Made by a program: the position numbers and the translations under genes. The notes under the pieces were generated by a model that was given only the letters and a program-made list of their open reading frames with translations, did not search any database and was not told the DNA's origin. 64,000 bases of DNA from Citrifermentans bremense R1 (GTDB taxonomy: Bacteria > Desulfobacterota > Desulfuromonadia > Geobacterales > Geobacteraceae): assembly GCF_000426865.1 (NCBI RefSeq), contig NZ_KE384582.1, positions 86,305 through 150,304 on the forward strand, in the 5' to 3' direction. Of this stretch, positions 52,566 through 61,975 are shown in pieces. Every line of letters begins with the position of its first letter. Position 1 is the stretch's first letter.

Positions 52566-53285
52566 ATGTTTGGAATAAGATTGCCGGTACGACGGGCGGG
52601 CAAGGATGAGGCGGAGAAGCCGTTCTGGATCTCCTTCTCCGATATGATGACGGCACTGATGGTGCTTTTTCTCGTGGCTATGACTGTGGCGCTGCTTGCT
52701 GTCACAAATGATATCTCGGCGGCCGAAAGAGAAAAGTCGCAACGCGAAAAGGAAATAGCGGAGCTCCTGAAGCGGATCGAGGAATCCAGCAAGATGTTTC
52801 CTGGTATAAAGATTCGAGGGCACTCCATCGATTTTGGTGAGCGCGCCCGGTTCGAGACGGACAGCAACAAGCTCACCAGCGAACAGGGGAAACTTTTGCG
52901 AAGTTTTGCGCCTGCTATTCTCTCGGTGGCTAGAGACCCCATGGGGCAAAAATGGCTGAAACGCGTAATTGTTGAGGGATTCGCTGATAAGCGTGGAACG
53001 TATCTGCACAACCTGAACCTCAGCATGCAGCGCTCCGAGCGTGTTCTCTGCGCTTTCATGGCACGCCCCGAAAACGATGAAACTACTCTCTCAGACTCTG
53101 ACCGCCGCTTGATTCGGGAGATTTTCCTGGTTGGCGGGTCCTCCTTCAACTCACTGAAGAGTACCATGGAGGAGAGCCGCAGGATCGAACTGAAACTCGA
53201 GTTTCTTGATATTGGCGAGAAAAGAGCCCTTTCCCCCAATCTTACACTGGCCGATGAGCCGATGTGTCCCCTTGACTGCCCATGA
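52566..53285 (+). CDS. zorB: Zorya protein ZorB, MotB-like with OmpA-type peptidoglycan-binding domain
   Basis: 239 aa. A single membrane helix (about residues 26-46) begins with the ion-binding D26 in FWISFSDMMTALM. The periplasmic part has an OmpA/MotB-like domain (VIVEGFADKRGTYLHNLNLSMQRSERV) that anchors the motor to peptidoglycan. It overlaps zorC by 4 nt (ATGA). Confidence 0.92.
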   Translation: MFGIRLPVRRAGKDEAEKPFWISFSDMMTALMVLFLVAMTVALLAVTNDISAAEREKSQREKEIAELLKRIEESSKMFPGIKIRGHSIDFGERARFETDSNKLTSEQGKLLRSFAPAILSVARDPMGQKWLKRVIVEGFADKRGTYLHNLNLSMQRSERVLCAFMARPENDETTLSDSDRRLIREIFLVGGSSFNSLKSTMEESRRIELKLEFLDIGEKRALSPNLTLADEPMCPLDCP

Positions 53286-55057
53286 CGGTAAAACATCTTG
53301 ACCTGCTGCGTGAGGAACTGGCTAAAAGCTTATCTTTGCCGCTGGAAGCTAACTCATGGGGGCGCCCTGAACTTATGCAAAAAGCGCTGGGACGGGTCCG
53401 TTCAGCCTTCGATACTGCGCGTGAGAAACTCCCAGAGCGTTCGATAACCACAACAGTTCTGCAGTTTTTATGCACCGCGGAACTCAAGAACTTTCTCGAG
53501 GTGAAGTACGCTTGTTTTGGAGTGTGCAAATCTGTCGGGACAGAGGGGAAACGACTTCTGGAGGCCCCAGATCATTTTCCCCTGCTGATGGACAAGGTAA
53601 CACTTCTGAAGAACGAGCAGCGGCAATTCAGGAAGTGCTACCTTGGGCTCCTCTCCGGCTACTTCTCCTTTCCTGTAGATTCTGCCTCTTTTTCTCAGGT
53701 GGGGACGAAGAATGGGGAGTTTTTGCGACTGTTTCTCCAGAAACACCTTCAGACATTGGAGACCTACTTACCCATTTCGTCCTGGGTGACCATCCTCTCG
53801 AAGCACCGAAACCTTCTAGAGCACGACCCTTGTGCCGTGTACGGCGATGAGCTCCTGAACGGCGAGAGTGAAGCCTTCAGGGAAGCATGCGAAGGGCTGT
53901 TGATCCCATCGGACTCTTGGCTTCGCGGTGAAGCCGTGCGAGCCCAAGTATCATCTCTCTGTCGCTTGAATGACGCCGCCTTTAAGGAACGTCTTGACCA
54001 TGTGGTCTCTGTCCTCATGGGAAGAGAGGGATTCGCCTGTTCTGACCGCATAGCCATTGGTGGCATCGCCTCACTCCTTAAACGATACGCCCTGTGTACC
54101 TCACGGGAAGAGCATCCGGCTTTACGTGACGCAGCACTAGTCAAGATCGGCAATCCTTGGTTGCACCAGTCAGCCTGGGATTCTCGCGTGGGAGATGAAG
54201 ACGCACGGGTCATGGTGGACGGCTGGCTAAAGCGTAGGCTCATTCATGACTTCTTTAGTCTCGTGGCTGCCGACGGCCTTGCTGACACCCGACGTCTGAA
54301 CTACTGGCTCCGATTTGCCGACCGCATAGAGGATATGTGGTTCGCCTTTGGTGCCACCGCCCGACGCCAGACGGGACATGATTACCGCGTTCTGCGGGAG
54401 CGCGCTAAAGGCAGGATCGTGCAACTCGAAAGTGCTGGTCACCCCGACAACAATGCTTTCATCATGCGCATAGGTGGATTCTTGCTTGTGGAATTCGGAC
54501 TGTTTGGTCATGCCTGCTTCATTTTCAACGCCTCCGACAACCCATTTGACCTCACCAGGGCTTGGGTGGCCGGGGACTCTCAGGGGCTTAAATCTCCTCT
54601 CAACATAAAGCGCCTCCTGCACCGTGATCTCAGCACCACATGGGAGCAGAAGTTTGACGAGGAGATATTACCACGCATTGGATGGACGCCGCCCCGTTCG
54701 GGCTCACGCGCTGTCGTGCGCCGTGAAGAACTTGAACACCGTACTACTCAGGTCAAGCCAGTTGTTCGGTCGCAGCAGCTCCAGCTACAGGTAGATGGGG
54801 AAAGGGAAGCAAGAGGAATCCCGATTACGCAACAAGCAAGGACGGAAACCACAAATACACCAACAAAGCCGTACACGTTGCAATATTTTTCCCGTTTCCT
54901 CCAGGAGAACCACATGACCATGGAGGACAAACGCCCAGTGGGGGGGGCGCTGTGGGTTCGAGAAGCAATGACAACAAAGACCGATCCGGCCGCGATCGAA
55001 CAGCTGCGAGCCTGGGGGTTTCGGTACAAACCTGGTAAGGGCTGGTGGAAAGGGTAG
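53282..55057 (+). CDS. zorC: Zorya protein ZorC (EH-signature type)
   Basis: 591 aa, soluble. It shows no catalytic motif by eye; position, size and the coupling to zorB and zorD identify it as ZorC, which in studied systems binds DNA in the cytoplasm. The C-terminus ends in LRAWGFRYKPGKGWWKG, a short W-rich module. A low-complexity linker (about 480-530) separates this from the main body. Confidence 0.85.
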   Translation: MTVKHLDLLREELAKSLSLPLEANSWGRPELMQKALGRVRSAFDTAREKLPERSITTTVLQFLCTAELKNFLEVKYACFGVCKSVGTEGKRLLEAPDHFPLLMDKVTLLKNEQRQFRKCYLGLLSGYFSFPVDSASFSQVGTKNGEFLRLFLQKHLQTLETYLPISSWVTILSKHRNLLEHDPCAVYGDELLNGESEAFREACEGLLIPSDSWLRGEAVRAQVSSLCRLNDAAFKERLDHVVSVLMGREGFACSDRIAIGGIASLLKRYALCTSREEHPALRDAALVKIGNPWLHQSAWDSRVGDEDARVMVDGWLKRRLIHDFFSLVAADGLADTRRLNYWLRFADRIEDMWFAFGATARRQTGHDYRVLRERAKGRIVQLESAGHPDNNAFIMRIGGFLLVEFGLFGHACFIFNASDNPFDLTRAWVAGDSQGLKSPLNIKRLLHRDLSTTWEQKFDEEILPRIGWTPPRSGSRAVVRREELEHRTTQVKPVVRSQQLQLQVDGEREARGIPITQQARTETTNTPTKPYTLQYFSRFLQENHMTMEDKRPVGGALWVREAMTTKTDPAAIEQLRAWGFRYKPGKGWWKG

Positions 55058-55074
55058 TAGAGAAGGAGTAGCCC

Positions 55075-58000
55075 ATGGTCTGGAATGATTTTTTTTCGAA
55101 GAAGATTAGAATAAAAGAGCACAACCCAGAACCTCCGGTTTCGCCCCTCCTGCGTGTGACGCGCACATTTGCGAACGACGGAATCGTATGGTGTGTACCG
55201 GGGCAGGTCGACTGCGAATGGCTGAATGAGCCGTTCGGATTTGCGGAGGATGAGGGACTGGTTTCCTTCCTGTCGCAACTCGAGGAGGAAGGTTTCGCAG
55301 AAACTGCAGGGGAAAACGTTCTCCTACCTTGGCAGTCGTTCTTCCAACTTTTGTCTCGACCAGATTTCCTCTCCAGCATCCCGCTCTTAGGGCTACCAGA
55401 GCGTGGTACCTACCGACCAGTTCTCTCCAGCAGGGGGAGCCTCTCCGACACCGATTTTTCCGTGATGATTGCGTCATGGTGTGATGAGTCCGGGTTACAT
55501 GCTTCTGGTGTGACCGTTGTGAATGGAGCAGTCCTCATGCATGCTGGGACCCAGACCCTCCTTTCGGAGGCGTCGTGGCGTGTGGTCCAAGCGGTGGCGG
55601 CTTTCCACCGCAGGCCCGCAGAGGGGAGAGGTGCGGATGGGAACAGAAGGGCTTGGGCAGAAATAAGGCACTACGCACTGGAGGCAGGCGCCGACCTTGG
55701 GGATTTCCTGCGTAAGACGGTTGTTGTCACGCCTGAGCGATTGCAGCTCTCGCTTAATAGGACGCAGGTCGGTGGGTTGAGGAGTGTCGAGGTGATTCCT
55801 GACTTCGCTGGAGCTCCCAGCCGGTGGATAGAGACTTTCGATCGTTTTCCCGACGCCCGTGAGCGCTACGAAATTCCGGATGGCGAAGGATTGGTTCATG
55901 TTCTGGTGTCTCCGGAGGTGCAGGCTGTTCTAAGAGAGATCAAAGCGTTGCCAGGACGTCGCGTTGCCGGTGAGCGAGGAGAGGCTTTCCTGCGGAACCC
56001 CTTCTCGGTGCTTGGCCCGGACGCCGAGAAGGTACTTGATCCTGAAGAGTTCGAGCAGGCGAGGAATGATGCTGGCATAACTTTTTCTCGTTTTACCGCA
56101 TCCATCATAAGAGATTCCAAAGGCTTCCCTCAGGAGGTGTATCTTCTGGTGGAGGAGATGCTCGACGGAGAAGTGCATAGCGAAAGGTTCCCGTTCAATG
56201 GACCTGACGACCTGGCGAAGTTCGCGGCGAGACTAGAAGAGAGGATCGAGCAGGGCTGCCAGTGCTGCCTATGGGAAGGCTACGAACTGGAGATCTTGGG
56301 TGACAGCGGTGACCAACTGATAGCCCTAAAGGACGCGCTCACTCAATGGAGAGCACGTGACTGCTTCGACTGCGCAGAGATCTTTGATCTCAGCAACTAC
56401 TCGGACCGCGTGGAGGGGCTAGGGGAGGAGAAGCCTTATTTCTCCCCATTTATTGCTAGGAAAAACGATGGCGACGGCTGGGTCCCTGAGAACGTGCTGT
56501 ATGCCTTGACATTCACGCCCTCAGATTCCGCTACACCGGTGACAGTCGCACTTGACGATGGTCTAATCATCAAGATGAAAGATGCACTGGCTGAAGCCAA
56601 GCGCGAGGGATATCATGAGATTTCCTTTCCAGAGTGTCCTCGTCCAATCCCGATTGCTGAAGCAGAGCGGGTCCTTTCCGCCTTCCAGACCGCCTCTGAC
56701 GCAGTAGCGAAAGGAACCTTCCCACCCGATAGCCCTATACGTGGAAAAAGTTTGCCGCGCAAAGGGCTCGTGGTTAAGGCGAACATCGAGGCGCTCGATT
56801 ACGTGGAGGAGGGATGCGGACTTGACCTTCCAGAGGGAGTGCCCCCTCGTCTGCCGGCGGCCCTAAAGCCGGAGGTGCGCCTGAAGGAGCACCAGTTACG
56901 GGGTGTTGCCTGGCTGCAACATTTGTGGCGTTGCTCCCCTGGTGGGTGTCGTGGTGCGGTCCTTGCCGATGATATGGGACTAGGAAAGACACTCCAACTC
57001 CTGACCTTCATCTCTAGCTGTCAGGAGGAAGAACCTAACCTTGATCCTGTCCTGGTGGTCGCACCGGTCGCCCTGTTAGAAAATTGGAAAGAGGAGACGG
57101 AGAAGTTCTTTACTCCGGAGTCTCTTCCGATTCTTACCCTTTATGGCGATACACTTGCTTCCGTCAGGGTACCCCGTGCCTCGATAGGAACAGAACTGAA
57201 GGCGAATGGCATTACTCGCCTGCTTCGTCGTGATTGGCTTGGGGGGAACAAAATTGTTCTCACTACGTACGAGACACTGCGGGACCTGGAGTTCTCGCTG
57301 GCAGCGCAGAAATGGTCCATCATGGTGTGCGACGAGGCCCAGAAGATTAAGAACCCTAATGCAATGGTAACTAGGGCGGCGAAGAAGCAGAATGTCCGCT
57401 ACAGGATCGCCTGCACCGGGACGCCCGTAGAAAACACGCTGACGGACCTGTGGTGTCTCTTCGACTTCGTTCAGCCCGGTTTGCTGGGGGCTCTAAATGA
57501 GTTCGGCACCCGCTATCGAAGGCCGATAGAAGCAAAAACGGACGAAGAAACAGAGAGGATTGAGCAACTGCGGGCCATTATATCAGCGCAAATACTGCGG
57601 AGGGAGAAAAAGGATGTAGCGAAGGATCTCCCAGAGAAGCACATCGTGCAGGAATGCCGTTCCCTTTCGATTTCCGAATTTCAACGGGGCCTCTACAGCC
57701 ATGCAGTTACTTTATATCGGATGGAAAAGCAGGACGGCGGCAAAGGTGGAATTCTCGGATTGCTGCACCACCTCAGGCACATCTGCTCGGACCCGAGGCC
57801 TCTCGGTCAACAAGGGACGGACTCCGAATCGGTGGATGAAATCGTGGCACGTTCCCCCAAAATGGCGTGGCTTCTGGAGGAGCTAAAGAAGATTCAACTG
57901 AAGGGAGAGAAGGTTCTGGTATTCTGCGAACTGCTAGATCTTCAGCGCACCCTGCGCCGCTGCATTCATCACCGACTAGGAGTAACCCCAGATGTAATCA

Positions 58001-58848
58001 ACGGATCCACTTCCGCGTCCGGTTCGAACCCATTAAGTCGCCAAAAACGCATTAAGAGCTTTCAAGAGAAGGCAGGTTTTGGGGTTATCATACTCTCTCC
58101 GCTGGCTGCTGGCTTTGGGCTTAACATCCAGTCGGCCAATCACGTAATACACTTTACCCGTTTGTGGAACCCTGCAAAAGAGGATCAGGCGACCGACCGC
58201 GCGTATCGTATTGGACAAACCAAGGAAGTCTACGTGTACTATCCCGTCATCGTAGCCCCAGAGTTCACAACTTTCGATGCCAAGCTGGACTGCCTCCTTG
58301 AACGGAAGAGGGAACTTTCTTCCGACATGCTAAATGGCACGGGAGAACTTAGTGTTGCAGACTTCGCTGATCTTGAAGGTGTCGATGGAGAGGCTGCAGT
58401 GGTAAACGACGCCATTTCTGCCGATGACATTCCGAAGATGGCACCTGCAACTTTCGAAGCGTTCTGCGCGCTCCTTTGGAAGGAACAGGGCTTCTCGACC
58501 GTCTATCGTACACCGCACAGCAATGATGGCGGAATTGATGTGGTGGCCATTGCAGGCGATACAGGGTGCCTTATCCAATGCAAAACCTCCTCAAAGGAGG
58601 AACATAGGCTGGGGTGGGAAGCGGTTAAGGATGTGGTAACGGGGGCGGCTGCCTATGCTCGACGGCATCCAGGGGTCGATTTCAGGAAGTTGGCGGTCAC
58701 AAATCAATTCTTCAATGGCGCAGCCGAAGCCCAAGCGGTATTGAATGGAGTGGACCTAGTCGATCGAGAGGAGCTAGAAAGGTTCCTGGAGCAGTTCCCG
58801 GTGCGGCAGGTTGCGCTTGAGAAATTATTGATGGCTGAAGGACGATAG
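55075..58848 (+). CDS. zorD: Zorya protein ZorD, SNF2 helicase fused to Mrr-type nuclease
   Basis: 1,257 aa. After ~600 N-terminal residues come the SNF2 motor motifs: Walker A ADDMGLGKT (near residue 635), CDEAQKIKNPN (about 752), GTPVENTLTDLW and motif VI QATDRAYRIGQTK (about 1039). The C-terminus (about 1120-1245) is an Mrr-like restriction domain: NDGGIDVVA followed by CLIQCKTS, the D...QxK catalytic pattern. It is the effector that degrades invading DNA. zorC lies 17 nt upstream. The Mrr domain is known for type I Zorya. Confidence 0.92.
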   Translation: MVWNDFFSKKIRIKEHNPEPPVSPLLRVTRTFANDGIVWCVPGQVDCEWLNEPFGFAEDEGLVSFLSQLEEEGFAETAGENVLLPWQSFFQLLSRPDFLSSIPLLGLPERGTYRPVLSSRGSLSDTDFSVMIASWCDESGLHASGVTVVNGAVLMHAGTQTLLSEASWRVVQAVAAFHRRPAEGRGADGNRRAWAEIRHYALEAGADLGDFLRKTVVVTPERLQLSLNRTQVGGLRSVEVIPDFAGAPSRWIETFDRFPDARERYEIPDGEGLVHVLVSPEVQAVLREIKALPGRRVAGERGEAFLRNPFSVLGPDAEKVLDPEEFEQARNDAGITFSRFTASIIRDSKGFPQEVYLLVEEMLDGEVHSERFPFNGPDDLAKFAARLEERIEQGCQCCLWEGYELEILGDSGDQLIALKDALTQWRARDCFDCAEIFDLSNYSDRVEGLGEEKPYFSPFIARKNDGDGWVPENVLYALTFTPSDSATPVTVALDDGLIIKMKDALAEAKREGYHEISFPECPRPIPIAEAERVLSAFQTASDAVAKGTFPPDSPIRGKSLPRKGLVVKANIEALDYVEEGCGLDLPEGVPPRLPAALKPEVRLKEHQLRGVAWLQHLWRCSPGGCRGAVLADDMGLGKTLQLLTFISSCQEEEPNLDPVLVVAPVALLENWKEETEKFFTPESLPILTLYGDTLASVRVPRASIGTELKANGITRLLRRDWLGGNKIVLTTYETLRDLEFSLAAQKWSIMVCDEAQKIKNPNAMVTRAAKKQNVRYRIACTGTPVENTLTDLWCLFDFVQPGLLGALNEFGTRYRRPIEAKTDEETERIEQLRAIISAQILRREKKDVAKDLPEKHIVQECRSLSISEFQRGLYSHAVTLYRMEKQDGGKGGILGLLHHLRHICSDPRPLGQQGTDSESVDEIVARSPKMAWLLEELKKIQLKGEKVLVFCELLDLQRTLRRCIHHRLGVTPDVINGSTSASGSNPLSRQKRIKSFQEKAGFGVIILSPLAAGFGLNIQSANHVIHFTRLWNPAKEDQATDRAYRIGQTKEVYVYYPVIVAPEFTTFDAKLDCLLERKRELSSDMLNGTGELSVADFADLEGVDGEAAVVNDAISADDIPKMAPATFEAFCALLWKEQGFSTVYRTPHSNDGGIDVVAIAGDTGCLIQCKTSSKEEHRLGWEAVKDVVTGAAAYARRHPGVDFRKLAVTNQFFNGAAEAQAVLNGVDLVDREELERFLEQFPVRQVALEKLLMAEGR

Positions 58849-58965
58849 GGACGACTAAAGGCGCTTGTGACGTTGCGTTCAGGAAAGGGTAAATTTAGTT
58901 CCGAATTTGGCAGGCAATGTCCAAAGAGATTTTTTCATCGTTGACGTTTAGGAGGTTGTAACTCG

Positions 58966-60849
58966 ATGAGCATCATGAAGCAATCCAGCAAAGCTCTTGA
59001 CCGCCCCCTTGCCGAATGGTTCACCGCCATCAGCCTGGGCCAAATTAAGCTCCCCCGCTTTCAACGCTTTGAAGCCTGGGATCGCAACCGGATTACCAGC
59101 TTTTTAAATACGGTAGTGCACAATCTTCCCATCGGCGTGACATTAGTGCTGGAAGTGGGGGACGAGGAGAAATTTGTGTCCCGCCATATCGTGACAGCAG
59201 AAAAGGATGGTAACCCAAAGGTATCTCAGCATCTGCTTGATGGTCAGCAGCGTTTGACCGCCTTTTGGCGTTCGATCCACAACAATTACGAATGGGAGAC
59301 CTACTTCGTCCACATCCCCGAATTTGACGTTGAGGGAGAAAAAGAAGAAGGGGAAGAAATTTCGATTCGCCATTGTGCCCGCTACATGAAGGCAGGACAG
59401 CGCTACCCGCTTTGGGCTGACGAGCCAAGGTATTGTCTTTATCGCGGGTTGATACCGGTAAACTTGCTCCGACCGGCAGACATTCAGGCTGAAATAGACG
59501 CTTGGGTAAGTGCCGCCACTGCAACTTACAATCCCGATGATAACGACCCCGAATTTGCTTCCAAAATCCGCAAGTTCATGGCCATTCAAGAGAAGGTTAA
59601 AGGCCAGATCGTCTCTTTGCGTGAGCGTATTGCACATTTCAACCTGCCGTATCTCTCCCTTCCGGTCACGACCGAGAAGGAAGTGGCACTGCAGGTTTTC
59701 ATCAACATGAATACAAACAGCAAGCCGCTTTCGCGGTACGATATCATCGTAGCCGAGGTCGAGAGCGCAACTGGCAATTCTCTCCATGATCTGCAGGAAA
59801 AGCTCACCGCGGATTATCCGAAAGTACAGAACTACTACGAGTTGCCGTTCCAGATTCTGGCTACCTCGGCTCTGCTACAGGACAAGCTTCCAAACGAGCG
59901 GGGTATGATCGATATGTGCAAGACCAAGATGGTCGATAACTGGGACACCATGTCAAAGTGTCTTGGCCGTATGGCTGATTTTCTCGATGCACAGGGGGTC
60001 TACGATCGTCAGCGGCTACCAACAAATGCGGTTCTTGCGGTTATTGCAGCCAGTTACTCTTTGATTCCCGAACATGGCGATTTTCGCGGCAAGGCGGAAA
60101 AACTGCTGCAGCGTTACCTCTGGTCAGCTTTTTTTACCGATCGCTATGAAAATTCAGCGGCCTCACGAGCTTATAATGATTTCAGGAATTTGCGTGAGTT
60201 GCTGCAGAATCCCGCCTTTGAGGACTCAGACCTGGTCAAGGTGCCTGCCCTCAACCGAAGCGAGCATCCCTTGGTGACAGTCGAAGAGCTTATGTCTGCC
60301 GACTGGCCCAAACGTGAGACAATTCGTGGGCGCGGCATCCTTAGTGTGGCGAACTATCTCGGCGCCATCGACTTTGCCGATGGACAAAAGGCCAATTTCC
60401 AGAGTTTGCAAAACCGTGAATATCATCACCTATTTCCCGACGCACTCTTAAAAGAAGCTGAAATTAATAGTTTCCTGGCCCTGAACTGCGCGCTCGTAAC
60501 CTGGAAAACAAATCGTACAATTGGGCGCAAAGACCCGCTTGATTACTTACAAGACCGCACGGATTGGACCGACGAACAGACTGTCGAGCAGCGACTGAAA
60601 ACGCATTTGATCCCGGTCGCTTGCCTTAAAAATGGTAAGTACGACAGTCTTGAGGGGAATGACCGTTTGGCAAAGATAAGGGAAGATTTTCAGGTCTTCC
60701 TCTCAACAAGAGCTCAATTGGTAAGTCTGGCGGTGAGTCGCCTAGCCAATGGTGAGAGTATCAGCCCAGAGTCACTGTCTCAAACGAGCTATCTCCCGCC
60801 CACGGTACCGGATCAACCCGTCATGTTATTCACGGTGCCCGCAGTATGA
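58966..60849 (+). CDS. DUF262 protein with C-terminal HNH (DUF1524-like) nuclease
   Basis: 627 aa, ATG after AGGAGGT. The N-terminal DUF262 domain has LPRFQRFEAWDRNRITSFL and the ParB-like nucleotide motif LLDGQQRLTAF (about residue 92). The C-terminal part carries a DUF1524-type HNH motif: REYHHLFPDALL (about 485), then LNCALVTWKTNRTIG. The layout is that of GmrSD/BrxU-type enzymes that cut modified phage DNA, with NTP hydrolysis by DUF262. It overlaps the next gene by 4 nt (ATGA). Confidence 0.85.
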   Translation: MSIMKQSSKALDRPLAEWFTAISLGQIKLPRFQRFEAWDRNRITSFLNTVVHNLPIGVTLVLEVGDEEKFVSRHIVTAEKDGNPKVSQHLLDGQQRLTAFWRSIHNNYEWETYFVHIPEFDVEGEKEEGEEISIRHCARYMKAGQRYPLWADEPRYCLYRGLIPVNLLRPADIQAEIDAWVSAATATYNPDDNDPEFASKIRKFMAIQEKVKGQIVSLRERIAHFNLPYLSLPVTTEKEVALQVFINMNTNSKPLSRYDIIVAEVESATGNSLHDLQEKLTADYPKVQNYYELPFQILATSALLQDKLPNERGMIDMCKTKMVDNWDTMSKCLGRMADFLDAQGVYDRQRLPTNAVLAVIAASYSLIPEHGDFRGKAEKLLQRYLWSAFFTDRYENSAASRAYNDFRNLRELLQNPAFEDSDLVKVPALNRSEHPLVTVEELMSADWPKRETIRGRGILSVANYLGAIDFADGQKANFQSLQNREYHHLFPDALLKEAEINSFLALNCALVTWKTNRTIGRKDPLDYLQDRTDWTDEQTVEQRLKTHLIPVACLKNGKYDSLEGNDRLAKIREDFQVFLSTRAQLVSLAVSRLANGESISPESLSQTSYLPPTVPDQPVMLFTVPAV

Positions 60850-61718
60850 ATGCGTCCCCCTTTTCCCTCCGCATTTTCGTCGCCAATGGTGACCCTGACG
60901 GACTCCGCCTAGTCGAGCGGTCCAACTGGATCGGAAAGGCCGTGGTCTTCCCACGTACGCTGTTGCCCTCTATCAAGAAGCGCGATGAGTTCGGCCAGAC
61001 CGGTGTTTACCTCCTTCTTGGTCCCCGGGAAGACGGTGAAGGAGAGATGCTCTACATTGGAGAGGGCGACCCGGTGCGCGATCGGCTCGAATCTCATTAC
61101 GCCAAGAAGGACTTCTGGACCAAAGCTGTTTTTTTCGTGGCTGGGCCGGGACAACTCAACAAGGCTCATGTGCAGTTTCTTGAATCGCACTTGATCCAAT
61201 TGGCAAAGTCAGCTAGGAGGATGACGTTGGACAATGGCAAGGGGGAATCTGAGCCGACCCTCTCCGAGGCCGACCGTGCCGACATGCAGGTCTTTCTCGA
61301 TAACGTGCTAGGCATACTACCGGTGCTGGGGATTCATGCTTTCGAGCAGGCATCGAGCGTTGCAGTAATAAAGAAGAATGCGCTCTTAACCTGCAAAGGG
61401 AAAGGGGTTGCCGCCAGCGGCTATGAGTCGACCCAAGGCTTTGTAGTCAAAGCCACTTCGCAGGCGACGGGCCAAACCGCACCGTCGATGCAGCAGCATG
61501 TGCGGGGTATGTACGACTTGCGTAATGAATTGATCAACAACGGTGTCCTGCAAGCCGACAATGGCAATTATAGCTTCACCCAGGACTACGCTTTCAACTC
61601 TCCGTCCACTGCTGCCGCTATAGTGTTGGGCCGTAGCGCCAATGGGCGCATCGAGTGGAAGGATGCAGGAGGCAAGACGCTGAAGGAATTGCAGGAGCGG
61701 GAAGCGGGGGAAGGTTAG
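60846..61718 (+). CDS. GIY-YIG nuclease with DUF4357 domain
   Basis: 290 aa. The GIY-YIG core is QTGVYLLLGPR and MLYIGEGDPVRDRLESHY (about residues 50-85), followed by a catalytic Glu in LESHLIQLAK. The C-terminal 110 residues form a DUF4357-like domain (NELINNGVLQ...YSFTQDYAFNSPSTAAAIVLG). The ATGA overlap with the DUF262/HNH gene argues that the two are made together and work as one defence system. Confidence 0.82.
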   Translation: MNASPFSLRIFVANGDPDGLRLVERSNWIGKAVVFPRTLLPSIKKRDEFGQTGVYLLLGPREDGEGEMLYIGEGDPVRDRLESHYAKKDFWTKAVFFVAGPGQLNKAHVQFLESHLIQLAKSARRMTLDNGKGESEPTLSEADRADMQVFLDNVLGILPVLGIHAFEQASSVAVIKKNALLTCKGKGVAASGYESTQGFVVKATSQATGQTAPSMQQHVRGMYDLRNELINNGVLQADNGNYSFTQDYAFNSPSTAAAIVLGRSANGRIEWKDAGGKTLKELQEREAGEG

Positions 61719-61975
61719 ATGGAGGCCGGTTATTCATCTTGGAACTCCGCTCGCCAATGGCCAAAGAGTATTTCTAATTTTGGCCTGATGGCGAAGACAT
61801 ACTTTGGGCAAAAGCATGTTGGGCATGTCGGGTTGATAATTCCTCTTTGACACAGGCTATCCTCTGGCGCTGAGGTGTAAGAAAAATTGAGCTTGGTGGA
61901 ATTCCATTATTATGATAAGGATGCGCGATGTGTAAACTGGATTAACGGTTTAGCACAACCGGATGGAGTTAAAGC
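61719..61975. other. Intergenic region
   Basis: 257 bp with a few AT-rich patches that may carry the promoter of the next DUF262 gene; no other feature seen. Confidence 0.5.
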
